Shown piece by piece: positions 24,881 through 32,634 of a DNA stretch of 64,000 bases. Source of the DNA: Clostridia bacterium. Its GTDB lineage: Bacteria > Bacillota > Clostridia > Oscillospirales > Acutalibacteraceae. The position numbers and the translations under genes were made by a program. Each line of letters starts with the position of its first letter. Position 1 is the first letter of the stretch. Location: positions 62,001 through 126,000 of the forward strand of contig JAGAOT010000013.1 of NCBI GenBank assembly GCA_017623615.1, read 5' to 3'. A model generated the notes under the pieces. The model did not search any database. It had not been told where the DNA came from and saw nothing but the letters and a program-made list of their open reading frames with translations.

Positions 24881-25680
24881 AAATTGCTTCAAAAGCCTAT
24901 GCCGCGCTTGTTTTTGCGTTTCTCTATGCGCCCATTGCGGTTATGATTATTTTCTCGTTTAACTCAACGAGCAGCACAAGCGTTTTTTCGGGCTTTTCGC
25001 TCGAATGGTATAAAGTCCTTTTTGAGGATGAGGCAACTCTCCGTGCGCTTTACAACACGGTTATCCTTGCAGTTTGCTCGTCGCTTATCGCAACCGTGCT
25101 CGGCACGGCGGCGGCAGTCGGCATTGACAAATTCAAAAAGGGCGTTGCGCGTTCAAGTGTTATGGCTGTTACAAACATCCCCATGATGAATCCCGAAATT
25201 GTTACGGGTATTTCCATGATGCTGCTGTTTGTTTTTGCAGGCAGGCTTGTTAATGAAGATGCTGTTCTGGGCTTCGGCACATTGCTTATAGCGCACGTTA
25301 CATTCAACCTGCCCTATATCATACTGACGGTTTTGCCAAAGCTTCGCCAAACGGACAGAAACCTTGCCGAAGCGGCGCAGGACCTTGGCTGCAGACCCGC
25401 AACAGCCTTTTTCAAGGTTGTTCTTCCGTCAATCATGCCGGGCATCATTACGGGCATGATTATGGCATTCACTCTTTCGCTGGATGATTTCATTATCAGC
25501 TATTTCACCAGCGGCCCCGGCTTCCAGACCCTTCCCGTTGCGATTTTCTCAATGACAAAGAAAAGGGTTAAGCCGGATATGTATGCACTTTCCGCTTTGA
25601 TTTTTGTCAGCATTCTTGTGCTGCTTATCCTCTATAATATCGCTCAGGTCAAGAGTGAGGAAAAATCAAAGAAAAAGTGA
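24877..25680 (+). CDS. potC: spermidine/putrescine ABC transporter permease PotC
   Basis: A 267-residue permease and partner of PotB. The YAPIAVMIIFSFN N-terminal span, the EAA loop NLAEAAQDLGCRPATAFFKV (near residues 165-184) and the LSLDDFIISYFTSGPGFQTL segment are classical PotC landmarks. It overlaps potB by 4 bases (ATGA) and its last codons overlap a possible but unlikely GTG start of potD. Confidence 0.93.
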   Translation: MKIASKAYAALVFAFLYAPIAVMIIFSFNSTSSTSVFSGFSLEWYKVLFEDEATLRALYNTVILAVCSSLIATVLGTAAAVGIDKFKKGVARSSVMAVTNIPMMNPEIVTGISMMLLFVFAGRLVNEDAVLGFGTLLIAHVTFNLPYIILTVLPKLRQTDRNLAEAAQDLGCRPATAFFKVVLPSIMPGIITGMIMAFTLSLDDFIISYFTSGPGFQTLPVAIFSMTKKRVKPDMYALSALIFVSILVLLILYNIAQVKSEEKSKKK

Positions 25681-25706
25681 AAGTTTTCCGTAAAGGAGTG
25701 ACTTTA

Positions 25707-26975
25707 GTGAAAAAAATGCTTTCTGCGCTTCTTGCGCTGATTATTGCTTTTGTTCCCTGCACATTCGCTTTTGCGGCAGAGCAAAGCGAGATTGATGCTT
25801 TGAGAGGCACAAAGCTCTATGTTTATAACTGGGGTGAATATATTTCCGACGGCGCGGACGATACTCTCGACGTTAACGCCGCGTTTGAAGAAAAATACGG
25901 CATAGATGTTATTTATGATACCTATGACACCAACGAGGTTATGTATTCAAAGCTCAAGGGCGGCGGAGTTTCATACGATATTGTTATTCCGTCAGACTAT
26001 ATGATTGAAAGAATGATTGCTGAGGATATGCTTCAGCCGATTGATTTTTCAAACATCCCCAACTATAAATACATACCCGAAAAATATAAAAACCTTGCGC
26101 ATGACCCCGAAAATGCTTATTCCGTGCCCTACACGGTCGGCATGGTCGGTCTTATCTATAACACATCAATGATTGATGAGGTGCCCGAAAGCTGGACTGC
26201 TTTGTGGGATGAAAAATACAAAGGCAGCATTTTGATGATTAACAACCCTCGCGATGCCTTTGCCATTGCTCAAAGCATACTCGGCATGGATTATAACAAC
26301 GAATCTCCCGCGGCGTGGCGAGTAGCCGCAGAGCTTCTGAAAGAGCAAAAGAATGTTTCGCCTGCTTATGTTAACGACGAAATCTTCCTTAAAATGGAGT
26401 CGGGTGAGGCTGCGCTTGCTCCCTATTTTGCAGGCGATTACCTTACAATGCACGACAACAACCCCGACCTTGCTCTTGTTTACCCCAAGGAGGGCGTTAA
26501 CTTCTTCGTTGACTCCGCATGCGTTCTTAAAGACGCCAAAAACAAGCTTGCGGCGGAGCTTTACATCAACTTCCTTCTGGAGCCTGATGTTGCCCTTGCA
26601 AATGCGGAATATATCTGCTACGCAAGCCCCCATACCGAGGTTTATACCAACCCCGAGTATTCTTTCTACGAGGATGAAATTCTTTACCCCGAAGAGGGTA
26701 AGTTCAAAACACAGCTTTTCCTTAACCTTGACCCCGAAATTCTTTCTCTTATGAGCACTCTTTGGGACGATGTGAAAAATCATGTTCCCTCACCCGGCTC
26801 AGGCAATTCGGCGCTTTTCTTCGGCGGAGATGATGCTTCGCAGGTTGTTGATGACGGCGAGGAAATGACTCCCGAGGCAAAGAAATATGCTTTGTATATC
26901 GGAATTTTTGCAGCAGTATGTGCCGCATACATTGTTTTCAGATATGCAAGGAAGAAGTACAGAGAAAAAGTTTAG
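25707..26975 (+). CDS. potD: spermidine/putrescine-binding protein with C-terminal membrane anchor
   Basis: A 422-residue extracellular solute-binding protein. GTG 25707 follows AAAGGAGTG; the GTG at 25677 lies inside potC and lacks an SD. Residues 1-26 are a signal peptide (KKMLSALLALIIAFVP, cut after AFAAE) with no lipobox Cys. The PotD fold begins LYVYNWGEYISDGA and continues with VPYTVGMVGLIYN. Unlike usual lipoprotein PotDs, it ends with a membrane span plus basic tail (near residues 395-422, ending RYARKKYREKV). The receptor is therefore probably tethered by its C-terminus. Confidence 0.92.
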   Translation: MKKMLSALLALIIAFVPCTFAFAAEQSEIDALRGTKLYVYNWGEYISDGADDTLDVNAAFEEKYGIDVIYDTYDTNEVMYSKLKGGGVSYDIVIPSDYMIERMIAEDMLQPIDFSNIPNYKYIPEKYKNLAHDPENAYSVPYTVGMVGLIYNTSMIDEVPESWTALWDEKYKGSILMINNPRDAFAIAQSILGMDYNNESPAAWRVAAELLKEQKNVSPAYVNDEIFLKMESGEAALAPYFAGDYLTMHDNNPDLALVYPKEGVNFFVDSACVLKDAKNKLAAELYINFLLEPDVALANAEYICYASPHTEVYTNPEYSFYEDEILYPEEGKFKTQLFLNLDPEILSLMSTLWDDVKNHVPSPGSGNSALFFGGDDASQVVDDGEEMTPEAKKYALYIGIFAAVCAAYIVFRYARKKYREKV

Positions 26976-27002
26976 AATGAAAGAATCTAAATAAAAAACG
27001 AA

Positions 27003-27049
27003 GCGGCTTGCAAAGGTGAAAACCAATGCAAGCCGCTCATTGTTTTTTT
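27003..27049. terminator. bidirectional intrinsic terminator (potD / PHP gene)
   Basis: A 10-bp stem GCGGCTTGCA / TGCAAGCCGC; plus side runs into T8 (27042-27049), minus side into TTCGTTTTTTATT. Confidence 0.9.
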
Positions 27050-28553
27050 AGAACGGATTAATAAGTCTGTCGAGAGTGATGGGGTTATAGCCCAATGCAA
27101 AATACTTGAAAATCCAGATGATGGGATTGAGCCTGAAGAATGCAACGTCAACAACGGTTACAAGACCGCGAAGGAAGGTTGAAATATCATGTGTTTCGGG
27201 AACATCAACCTCAGGGAATTCTTCGCCCTCAACGTTAAGAACAAGGGGCTGTGAATAGCAGATGCCGTTGTCGCCCGAAAGATAGAATCTTACATACATA
27301 TAAGGCTCTGCAAGAAATTCGTCATTGTGCAGGTCGAGAGTGGCGGAGCCGTCGGCAATGCTTTCTCTCTTGATAACCTCGCCGTTTGAAACCCATGTGA
27401 TAATGTTAGCGTTTACGCCCTCAACGGTGATTGTGTCGGCATCCTGGTCAACGCTCATTCTTGTAACGTTGGGTGTGTTGTCAAGCCAATATGCTTTTGT
27501 GTCATAAACATCCTGCTCAACAAAGCCGGGCATTTCTTCCATGCCGTTAAGCTCAACGCCGTTTGAAAAGTGAGAAATTGAGAAGAACTGACCTTTTTCA
27601 AGGCATTTGCGGAATGCATCAAGCGTAAGCTCGGGCATCCAGCTCATTGTGTATGCATCATTAACCGCTGTTTCATTGTGAGAATCCGAAAAGGTGTTGC
27701 CCCAAGGAACAACGCCGTTGGGAATAGTCTTTTGAAGAACCTGGTCATAGAGAATTCTGTCGCAGCGGGTGTGTGCATCCGTTGCGCTGTTGATGCCCAT
27801 GCCGAGCGATGAGCCTGCGTTGTCGATGAAAAGCCTTGCAAACTTGTTGGCATAGTAGTCGTCAACCTTTTGACCAACGTAGTTTTCGGAATCCTTGTCG
27901 GTATAAACATATTCGCCGACATGTGAGAGGAAGGAGATACCGCCCGCTTCCTTAACGCCCTTTGAGGGCGTTTCGTAGTCACCGAAAACGCCTGCAAGAC
28001 CCTGACCGTATTCAGCCCAATATCCCGTCAAATGGCAGTCTGCAATGGGGGTTGCCATGTTAAGCTCAATGCCGAGAGGCACGTCAAGCATGCCGTTGGT
28101 GCTTGTGCGGGTAAGAGTGTCGCCCGCGGAGGTGACAAAGCTTCTTTCGGGGTGAGTGCCGTTAAGATATGCCTTATACTCATCCTCGGGGATGGGAACA
28201 ATGTCAGCCATTTTTGTGCGTTCTTTTTTGATAAGTCGCATAATGGGAACTGTTTCGGGAACAACGTTCCAGCCTCTGTTGAGTGTGCCGTGGTCTGTGA
28301 GAGCAACAATCTCAAAGTCAAGAGCATAGTGCATTTCGCAGAATTCCTCAATCGTGAGGAAGCCGTCGCTGGCGGTTGTGTGGCAGTGAAGCTGGGTTTT
28401 GTAATCCTCCCACTCGTCCCAATCAATACCCTCATAAGGGTTATCGATTATGTAGTTTTTCTGTGTTTCTGCCTCAGCGGCAAAAACGGGTGATGCGCCG
28501 AAAATCATTGTTGCGGCAAGCAGCAATGCGAGCATTTTCTTTGCGGTTTTCAT
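27048..28553 (-). CDS. exported PHP-domain metallohydrolase with C-terminal membrane segment
   Basis: A 501-residue protein. ATG 28553 follows GGGAGATG; residues 1-26 are a signal peptide ending SPVFAAEA. The PHP domain starts LHCHTTASDGFLTIEEF (HxH and Asp ligands, near residues 50-66), then IVALTDHGTLNRG (near 80). Further His residues (FLSHVGEY, DAHTRCD, SDSHNET) complete a likely tri-metal site. The C-terminal 40 residues contain a hydrophobic span (FFRLNPIIWIFKYFALGY). PHP enzymes cleave phosphoesters, for example in histidinol phosphate or polymerase proofreading; a secreted, membrane-held form suggests an envelope or scavenging phosphodiesterase/phosphatase. The substrate is unknown. 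Confidence 0.85.
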   Translation of the reverse strand: MKTAKKMLALLLAATMIFGASPVFAAEAETQKNYIIDNPYEGIDWDEWEDYKTQLHCHTTASDGFLTIEEFCEMHYALDFEIVALTDHGTLNRGWNVVPETVPIMRLIKKERTKMADIVPIPEDEYKAYLNGTHPERSFVTSAGDTLTRTSTNGMLDVPLGIELNMATPIADCHLTGYWAEYGQGLAGVFGDYETPSKGVKEAGGISFLSHVGEYVYTDKDSENYVGQKVDDYYANKFARLFIDNAGSSLGMGINSATDAHTRCDRILYDQVLQKTIPNGVVPWGNTFSDSHNETAVNDAYTMSWMPELTLDAFRKCLEKGQFFSISHFSNGVELNGMEEMPGFVEQDVYDTKAYWLDNTPNVTRMSVDQDADTITVEGVNANIITWVSNGEVIKRESIADGSATLDLHNDEFLAEPYMYVRFYLSGDNGICYSQPLVLNVEGEEFPEVDVPETHDISTFLRGLVTVVDVAFFRLNPIIWIFKYFALGYNPITLDRLINPF

Positions 28554-28591
28554 AAAATCATCTCCCAATTTTTTTGAAAATCGTTGTTAAT

Positions 28592-28621
28592 ATTATAACA
28601 AATATATTAAAAGCAGGTCAA
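28592..28621 (-). promoter_or_regulatory. sigma-A-type promoter of the PHP gene
   Basis: Minus strand TTGACC (28621-28616), 18-base spacer, TATAAT (28597-28592). Confidence 0.7.
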
Positions 28622-28633
28622 CTGTCATTTTGC

Positions 28634-28668
28634 AAAAAAGAAAGGGCAAAGATTTGTTATCTTTGCCC
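28634..28668 (-). terminator. intrinsic terminator of the M28 peptidase gene
   Basis: A 10-bp stem GGGCAAAGAT / ATCTTTGCCC; the minus strand continues TTTCTTTTTTGC. Confidence 0.85.
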
Positions 28669-28678
28669 ATACATTATT

Positions 28679-29920
28679 TTATTGTTTTGCGCCGCCGTCA
28701 AACATTTCAAGAGTTTTAACCGTTGCGGCAAAGCAGTTTGCAAGACCTGCTTCGTTCATGTTTGTGTAGGTGTCAAGCCTTGTGTGATAATAGCGTTCAA
28801 GCTTATGGTTGAGTCCCGTAATGCCTGCCGAGCGGAAGCCGCCCTGCGCAAAGCCTGCGGAGTCCGTTGCGCCGCCGAGAGGGGGAACCATGCCCTTTTT
28901 GCAGGGGATTCCTATTTCTTTTGCCGCTTCCATAAACAGGTCGCATGCATCTTTGTCAGCCTTTACTGTGCCGTTAAGGTCGCGGTAGTTTACCATAAGA
29001 TATTTCGGCTCGTTGATTGTGTCGAATGAATAAATAAATGTGGGAACATCCTTGAAGTCGTTTTTGTGAGCTTCTGCCCATGCCTTTGCACCGCGCAGAC
29101 CAATTTCCTCAGAGCCGGTAAGAACAACGCCGATTTCGGTGTTTTCAAGCTCGATGCCTGCATCCTTGAGGTATTTGAGAACGGCAATGCCCATGTAGCA
29201 GCCTGAAAGGTTGTCGTTTGCGCCATCAACAACGCGCTTGTAGTTGACCATGAAGAAAAGACCGATTGAGAACGGAAGAGTGAGAAGCCCCCAAAGACCT
29301 GCTTTAACAAGCGGGTCGGATGTGTCGGGCATGCCGAAAGTAATGCCGTTTTTGGCAACACAGATAATTGAAAGAACAAGATAGAAAAGAGCCGCACCGA
29401 TAACGATAATTGCGTGGCCCTCAAAGCCGACACCGCCCAGAGCGTAGTTAACGGGCCATTCCCATGTTGCGTCGGGGTGACCGTTGAAAACGATTCTTCT
29501 CTTTGTTTCGCCCGAGCACTTTTTGATTGCCGTAACGTTGTGGCTTGTTTTCTTGGGGAAGATGGGGTCAAGGAGTTTCTTATAAACGCCGAACTGGATA
29601 AGAACGATTGCAAAGCCCGCAATAAGCAGCGGAATGGAAATGATGGGAGCAAAGGGGAAGAGAATTGCGCCGAGGATTGCAAAGGTTACCGTGAAATAAA
29701 TCCAGCCGTAGAAAGCGCGGGGAGCAACCTCGTAGCCCTCAACCTTAACATCCTCACAGCCGCAGTCCTTTTTAAGAACCTCTGCCATGTATTCGCAGGA
29801 TTTCTTTTCGCCCTCTGAGCCGGGGTCGCGTTTTTCGCAGGTTTTGATAACGCGCGTAATCTCATCGATTATGTATTTGGCCGCGGAATCTTTTTGGTTG
29901 ATAATCTTCTTTAAATCCAT
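28679..29920 (-). CDS. membrane-embedded M28 family zinc peptidase
   Basis: A 413-residue protein. Zn ligands of M28 aminopeptidases are visible: His and Asp in FNGHPDATWEWP (near residues 145-156), Asp in DGANDNLSGCYM, the Glu pair in LTGSEEIGLRGA, Asp in YSFDTINEP, and His in RYYHTRLDT. Two hydrophobic regions interrupt the soluble fold: residues 70-110 before the first ligand and 165-235 between the first and second ligands, each long enough for two membrane spans. No signal peptide. This embedded layout is unusual for M28. It has its own promoter and terminator and SD AAAGGAGAG. Confidence 0.88.
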   Translation of the reverse strand: MDLKKIINQKDSAAKYIIDEITRVIKTCEKRDPGSEGEKKSCEYMAEVLKKDCGCEDVKVEGYEVAPRAFYGWIYFTVTFAILGAILFPFAPIISIPLLIAGFAIVLIQFGVYKKLLDPIFPKKTSHNVTAIKKCSGETKRRIVFNGHPDATWEWPVNYALGGVGFEGHAIIVIGAALFYLVLSIICVAKNGITFGMPDTSDPLVKAGLWGLLTLPFSIGLFFMVNYKRVVDGANDNLSGCYMGIAVLKYLKDAGIELENTEIGVVLTGSEEIGLRGAKAWAEAHKNDFKDVPTFIYSFDTINEPKYLMVNYRDLNGTVKADKDACDLFMEAAKEIGIPCKKGMVPPLGGATDSAGFAQGGFRSAGITGLNHKLERYYHTRLDTYTNMNEAGLANCFAATVKTLEMFDGGAKQ

Positions 29921-29951
29921 AACATTCTCTCCTTTAATACTGTATATTTTT

Positions 29952-29979
29952 ATTTTATCACCTGCACAAAAATTGTCAA
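29952..29979 (-). promoter_or_regulatory. sigma-A-type promoter of the M28 gene
   Basis: Minus strand TTGACA (29979-29974), 16-base spacer, TAAAAT (29957-29952), directly downstream of the preceding operon's terminator. Confidence 0.7.
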
Positions 29980-29982
29980 CAT

Positions 29983-30027
29983 AAAAAGAGTAAAAATGTT
30001 ACATTTGTAACACTTTTACTCTTTTTT
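29983..30027 (-). terminator. long intrinsic terminator of the EEP operon
   Basis: A near-perfect stem of about 20 bp with one mismatch and a 2-base loop (AAAAAGAGTAAAA, then TGTTACA, against TGTAACA, then TTTTACTCTTTTT), with T-rich read-out on the minus strand. Confidence 0.85.
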
Positions 30028-30030
30028 TTA

Positions 30031-30789
30031 TCATATAATTTCTATATCGGCATAAACGGCATGGTGGTCAGAATAATATTTGCCGCCAACCATTTTGTTG
30101 ACAACCTTGAAGCAAGCGGGCTTAACAGTTGCCTTGTCAACAAAAACAAAGTCAATAATTTCGCGGATTTTTTCAGGCTTGAAGCCATGGTAGGTGTAGC
30201 AGTTGTCCGTGTCGGGTGCAAGCTTTCTTGCATCTGCCATGTTGCCGCTGACCATGGTGTTATAGCATTCGGAATCTTGAAAAACGTTAAAGTCACCCGT
30301 GCAGACAACGGGCACTCCGCCGAAAGAAGCTGCCTTTTCCTGAATCATTTTTGCGCCGTTAATCTGTGCCTGCCTGCCAACGTGGTCAAGATGAGTGTTA
30401 AAATGAACATATGCTTTGCCGTTTTCTTTGTCGGTAAGCTTAACAAAGGAAGCAACTCTTATGCATGCAGCATCCCAGCCCTTTGAGGGCTTGTCGGGAG
30501 TTTCGGAAAGCCAGAAGTTGCCGCTTTCACTTGCGGTGAACTTGTCTTTTTTATAGAAAACTGCCGAAAATTCGCCTTTCTTCTTGCCGTCATCCCTGCC
30601 TATGCCGACGTAAGCGTATTCGGGCAGGTTTTTGATGAGCTTTTTCATCCATCCCCAATGCGCTTCCTGCACGCCGAATGAATCGGGGTTAACCTCGCGG
30701 ATAATCTTATAAACAAGAGGGGCTCTTTTCTGCCATTTTCTGTGTTTTCTGCCCGCACAAAGCAGGTTGAATGACATTACTCTGTACAT
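30031..30789 (-). CDS. endonuclease/exonuclease/phosphatase (EEP) family protein, copy A, cytoplasmic
   Basis: A 252-residue EEP-fold hydrolase with all family motifs: SFNLLCAG (Asn), FGVQEAHW (Glu), FNTHLDHVG (His/Asp), CTGDFNVF (Asp/Asn), IIDFVFVD (Asp) and YSDHHAVY (catalytic His). There is no signal peptide. EEP enzymes include DNases, sphingomyelinases and inositol phosphatases, so the substrate is open. It shares WLSETPDKPSKGWDAAC with the neighbouring copy B and close variants with copy C, so all three are paralogues. The ATG overlaps the copy B stop by one base (TGATG). Confidence 0.9.
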   Translation of the reverse strand: MYRVMSFNLLCAGRKHRKWQKRAPLVYKIIREVNPDSFGVQEAHWGWMKKLIKNLPEYAYVGIGRDDGKKKGEFSAVFYKKDKFTASESGNFWLSETPDKPSKGWDAACIRVASFVKLTDKENGKAYVHFNTHLDHVGRQAQINGAKMIQEKAASFGGVPVVCTGDFNVFQDSECYNTMVSGNMADARKLAPDTDNCYTYHGFKPEKIREIIDFVFVDKATVKPACFKVVNKMVGGKYYSDHHAVYADIEII

Positions 30790-31718
30790 CAGTTGCTACC
30801 TCCGTTGAAAAGAGTCATATCAACGATAATCGGGAAGTGGTCGGAAGCAAGAACGTGTCTGACAGTGTCGGAATCGATAATGCTGGACTTAACCGAAGAA
30901 ACATAGCCGTTAACAAAAACATAGTCAATGGGTTTGGTGCTTGTCATTACAACATGATAGCCGTGATATGTTGCGTGGTCATCATATTCCTCGGCAAGAT
31001 ATTTTGTGTCCTTAAGTCCGCAGGAAAGAACATTATTATAATTGCCGCAGCCCTCGCTGAAATTGAAATCGCCCGTCAAAACAACGGGAATATCGGGTGC
31101 AATCTCGGCAATTTTTGCGGAAATAAGGGCAACGGACTCTGCTTGCGCCGTACCGCCCACATGGTCAAGATGCGTGTTGAAATGAGCGTAAGTGAAGCCG
31201 GTTTCTTTGTTTTTGAGAATTGCCCATGAGGTGATTCTCTCGCAAGCGGCATCCCAGCCCTTTGAGGGCTTGTCAGGGGTTTCGGAAAGCCAGAAATGAC
31301 CGCTGTCAACGTGGGTGTATTTATCTTTAAGATAGAAAATTGCGCTGGATTCGCCTTTTTCAATACCGTCTTCTCTGTATTTTTTAATGTGAGCATAGTC
31401 GGCAAGCTCTGCGGCAACGCCCTCAACCCATTTTTTATCGGCTTCCTGTAAGCCGAATGAATCGGGAGTGTATTCTTTGATTTCATCGGCAATGAGCGGA
31501 ATTCTTTTTTCAACCGTTCTTAATCCGTCGCCGCTTATCTTAACGTTGTATGTAATAATTCTGACATCCTGCGTTGCAACCGATTCTGCAATGGCATTGG
31601 GGTTAACATTGACAAGGGGCAGGGCGGGCTTGATTTCTTCTACGGGGGTTTGAGTGCCGAACATTGCGATTACTGAAATAAAAAACGCAACGACCTTTTG
31701 CATTATTTTAAAATACAT
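30789..31718 (-). CDS. EEP family hydrolase, copy B, exported
   Basis: A 309-residue paralogue of copy A with an added N-terminal hydrophobic segment (KVVAFFISVIAMFG, residues 8-21) and a Pro-rich linker (VEEIKPALPLVNVNP), so it is probably exported or tethered. ATG 31718 has AAGGAG upstream. Active-site motifs are kept: ITYNVKISG, FGLQEADK, FNTHLDHVG, LTGDFNFS, PIDYVFVN, ASDHFPIIV. In the last block His is followed by Phe where A and C have His-His; the catalytic SDH is preserved. It lies between copies A and C in one minus-strand unit. Confidence 0.9.
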   Translation of the reverse strand: MYFKIMQKVVAFFISVIAMFGTQTPVEEIKPALPLVNVNPNAIAESVATQDVRIITYNVKISGDGLRTVEKRIPLIADEIKEYTPDSFGLQEADKKWVEGVAAELADYAHIKKYREDGIEKGESSAIFYLKDKYTHVDSGHFWLSETPDKPSKGWDAACERITSWAILKNKETGFTYAHFNTHLDHVGGTAQAESVALISAKIAEIAPDIPVVLTGDFNFSEGCGNYNNVLSCGLKDTKYLAEEYDDHATYHGYHVVMTSTKPIDYVFVNGYVSSVKSSIIDSDTVRHVLASDHFPIIVDMTLFNGGSN

Positions 31719-31729
31719 ATTAATTCTCC

Positions 31730-32623
31730 TTATCCGTTAATTAAAGTCATTTTTGAAATAACGGGGTGGTGGTCAGATGGATAAATGCCGTTGATTTTTT
31801 CAGAGTCAACCGTGTAGCTTTCAACCGACTTCGCAAAGTTGTTTACAAAAATAAAATCAATCGGAAGCTCCTTTGTCAGCAGGTCGGAATATCCGTGATA
31901 GGTTGTGCCGCCAACTGCGGATGCGGCAATCTTTTTTGTATCTCTCAAGCCGCTTTCAAGCACGCGGTTATACATATCGGTTTCTTCGTTGTCATTAAGG
32001 TCGCCCGAGAAAACAACGGGAATATTCGGAGCAATTTCCGCTATCTTTGCGGTAACAACCGCAACGGATTCGCTTCTTGCAATAACGCCCATGTGGTCAA
32101 AGTGAGCGTTGAAATGCGCATATGTAAATCCCGTTTGCTTATCTTTAAGCACGGCGTAGGTGCAGATTCTCTTGAACATTGCATCCCATGCCTTTGAAGC
32201 CTTTTCCGGAGTTTTTGAAAGCCAGAATGTGCCCGAATCAACAAGCTCATACTTGTCTTTCTTATAGAAAACGGGGCTTGCTTCGCCGCCGCCGTTATCG
32301 GAATCTCTGCCGATGCCGACATGGGCATATTCGGTCAGCTCTGCGGGCAGTCTTTCCATCCAGCCCTCATCAGCTTCCTGAAGTCCGAAAGAATCGGGGC
32401 TGTATTTTCTTATGTTTGAAACAACCTCGTCTGTTCTGTTTTCGGGCGATTTTTCACCCGAGCCCTTAACGTAAACGTTATAGCTCATAACTGTTACAGC
32501 CTGTGTTTTATTTGCTTCGGGCAGGGCTTCGGGGTTAACCTGCGCAACGGGAGTGGGGGTGTAAAACAGCGAAAGTATCGCCGTTACAAGAGCAAAAAAA
32601 GCTGAAATAATTTTGTCAATCAT
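31730..32623 (-). CDS. EEP family hydrolase, copy C, exported
   Basis: A 297-residue paralogue. Residues 1-20 (MIDKIISAFFALVTAILSLF) form an export segment or anchor, followed by a Pro-containing linker (YTPTPVAQVNPEALP). Motifs: MSYNVYVKG, FGLQEADE, FNAHFDHMG (Asn-Ala-His-Phe-Asp, where A and B have Asn-Thr-His-Leu-Asp), FSGDLNDN (Leu for Phe), PIDFIFVN and PSDHHPVIS. These substitutions suggest a shifted substrate preference. AGGAGG SD. It follows the phosphohexomutase gene by 11 bases. Confidence 0.9.
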   Translation of the reverse strand: MIDKIISAFFALVTAILSLFYTPTPVAQVNPEALPEANKTQAVTVMSYNVYVKGSGEKSPENRTDEVVSNIRKYSPDSFGLQEADEGWMERLPAELTEYAHVGIGRDSDNGGGEASPVFYKKDKYELVDSGTFWLSKTPEKASKAWDAMFKRICTYAVLKDKQTGFTYAHFNAHFDHMGVIARSESVAVVTAKIAEIAPNIPVVFSGDLNDNEETDMYNRVLESGLRDTKKIAASAVGGTTYHGYSDLLTKELPIDFIFVNNFAKSVESYTVDSEKINGIYPSDHHPVISKMTLING

Positions 32624-32634
32624 TTTTATTCCTC

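Noticed and set aside
30787..30791. Frameshifted single EEP gene (copies A and B)
   Set aside because: Each copy has its own full set of catalytic motifs and a proper start; the TGATG overlap is ordinary coupling.
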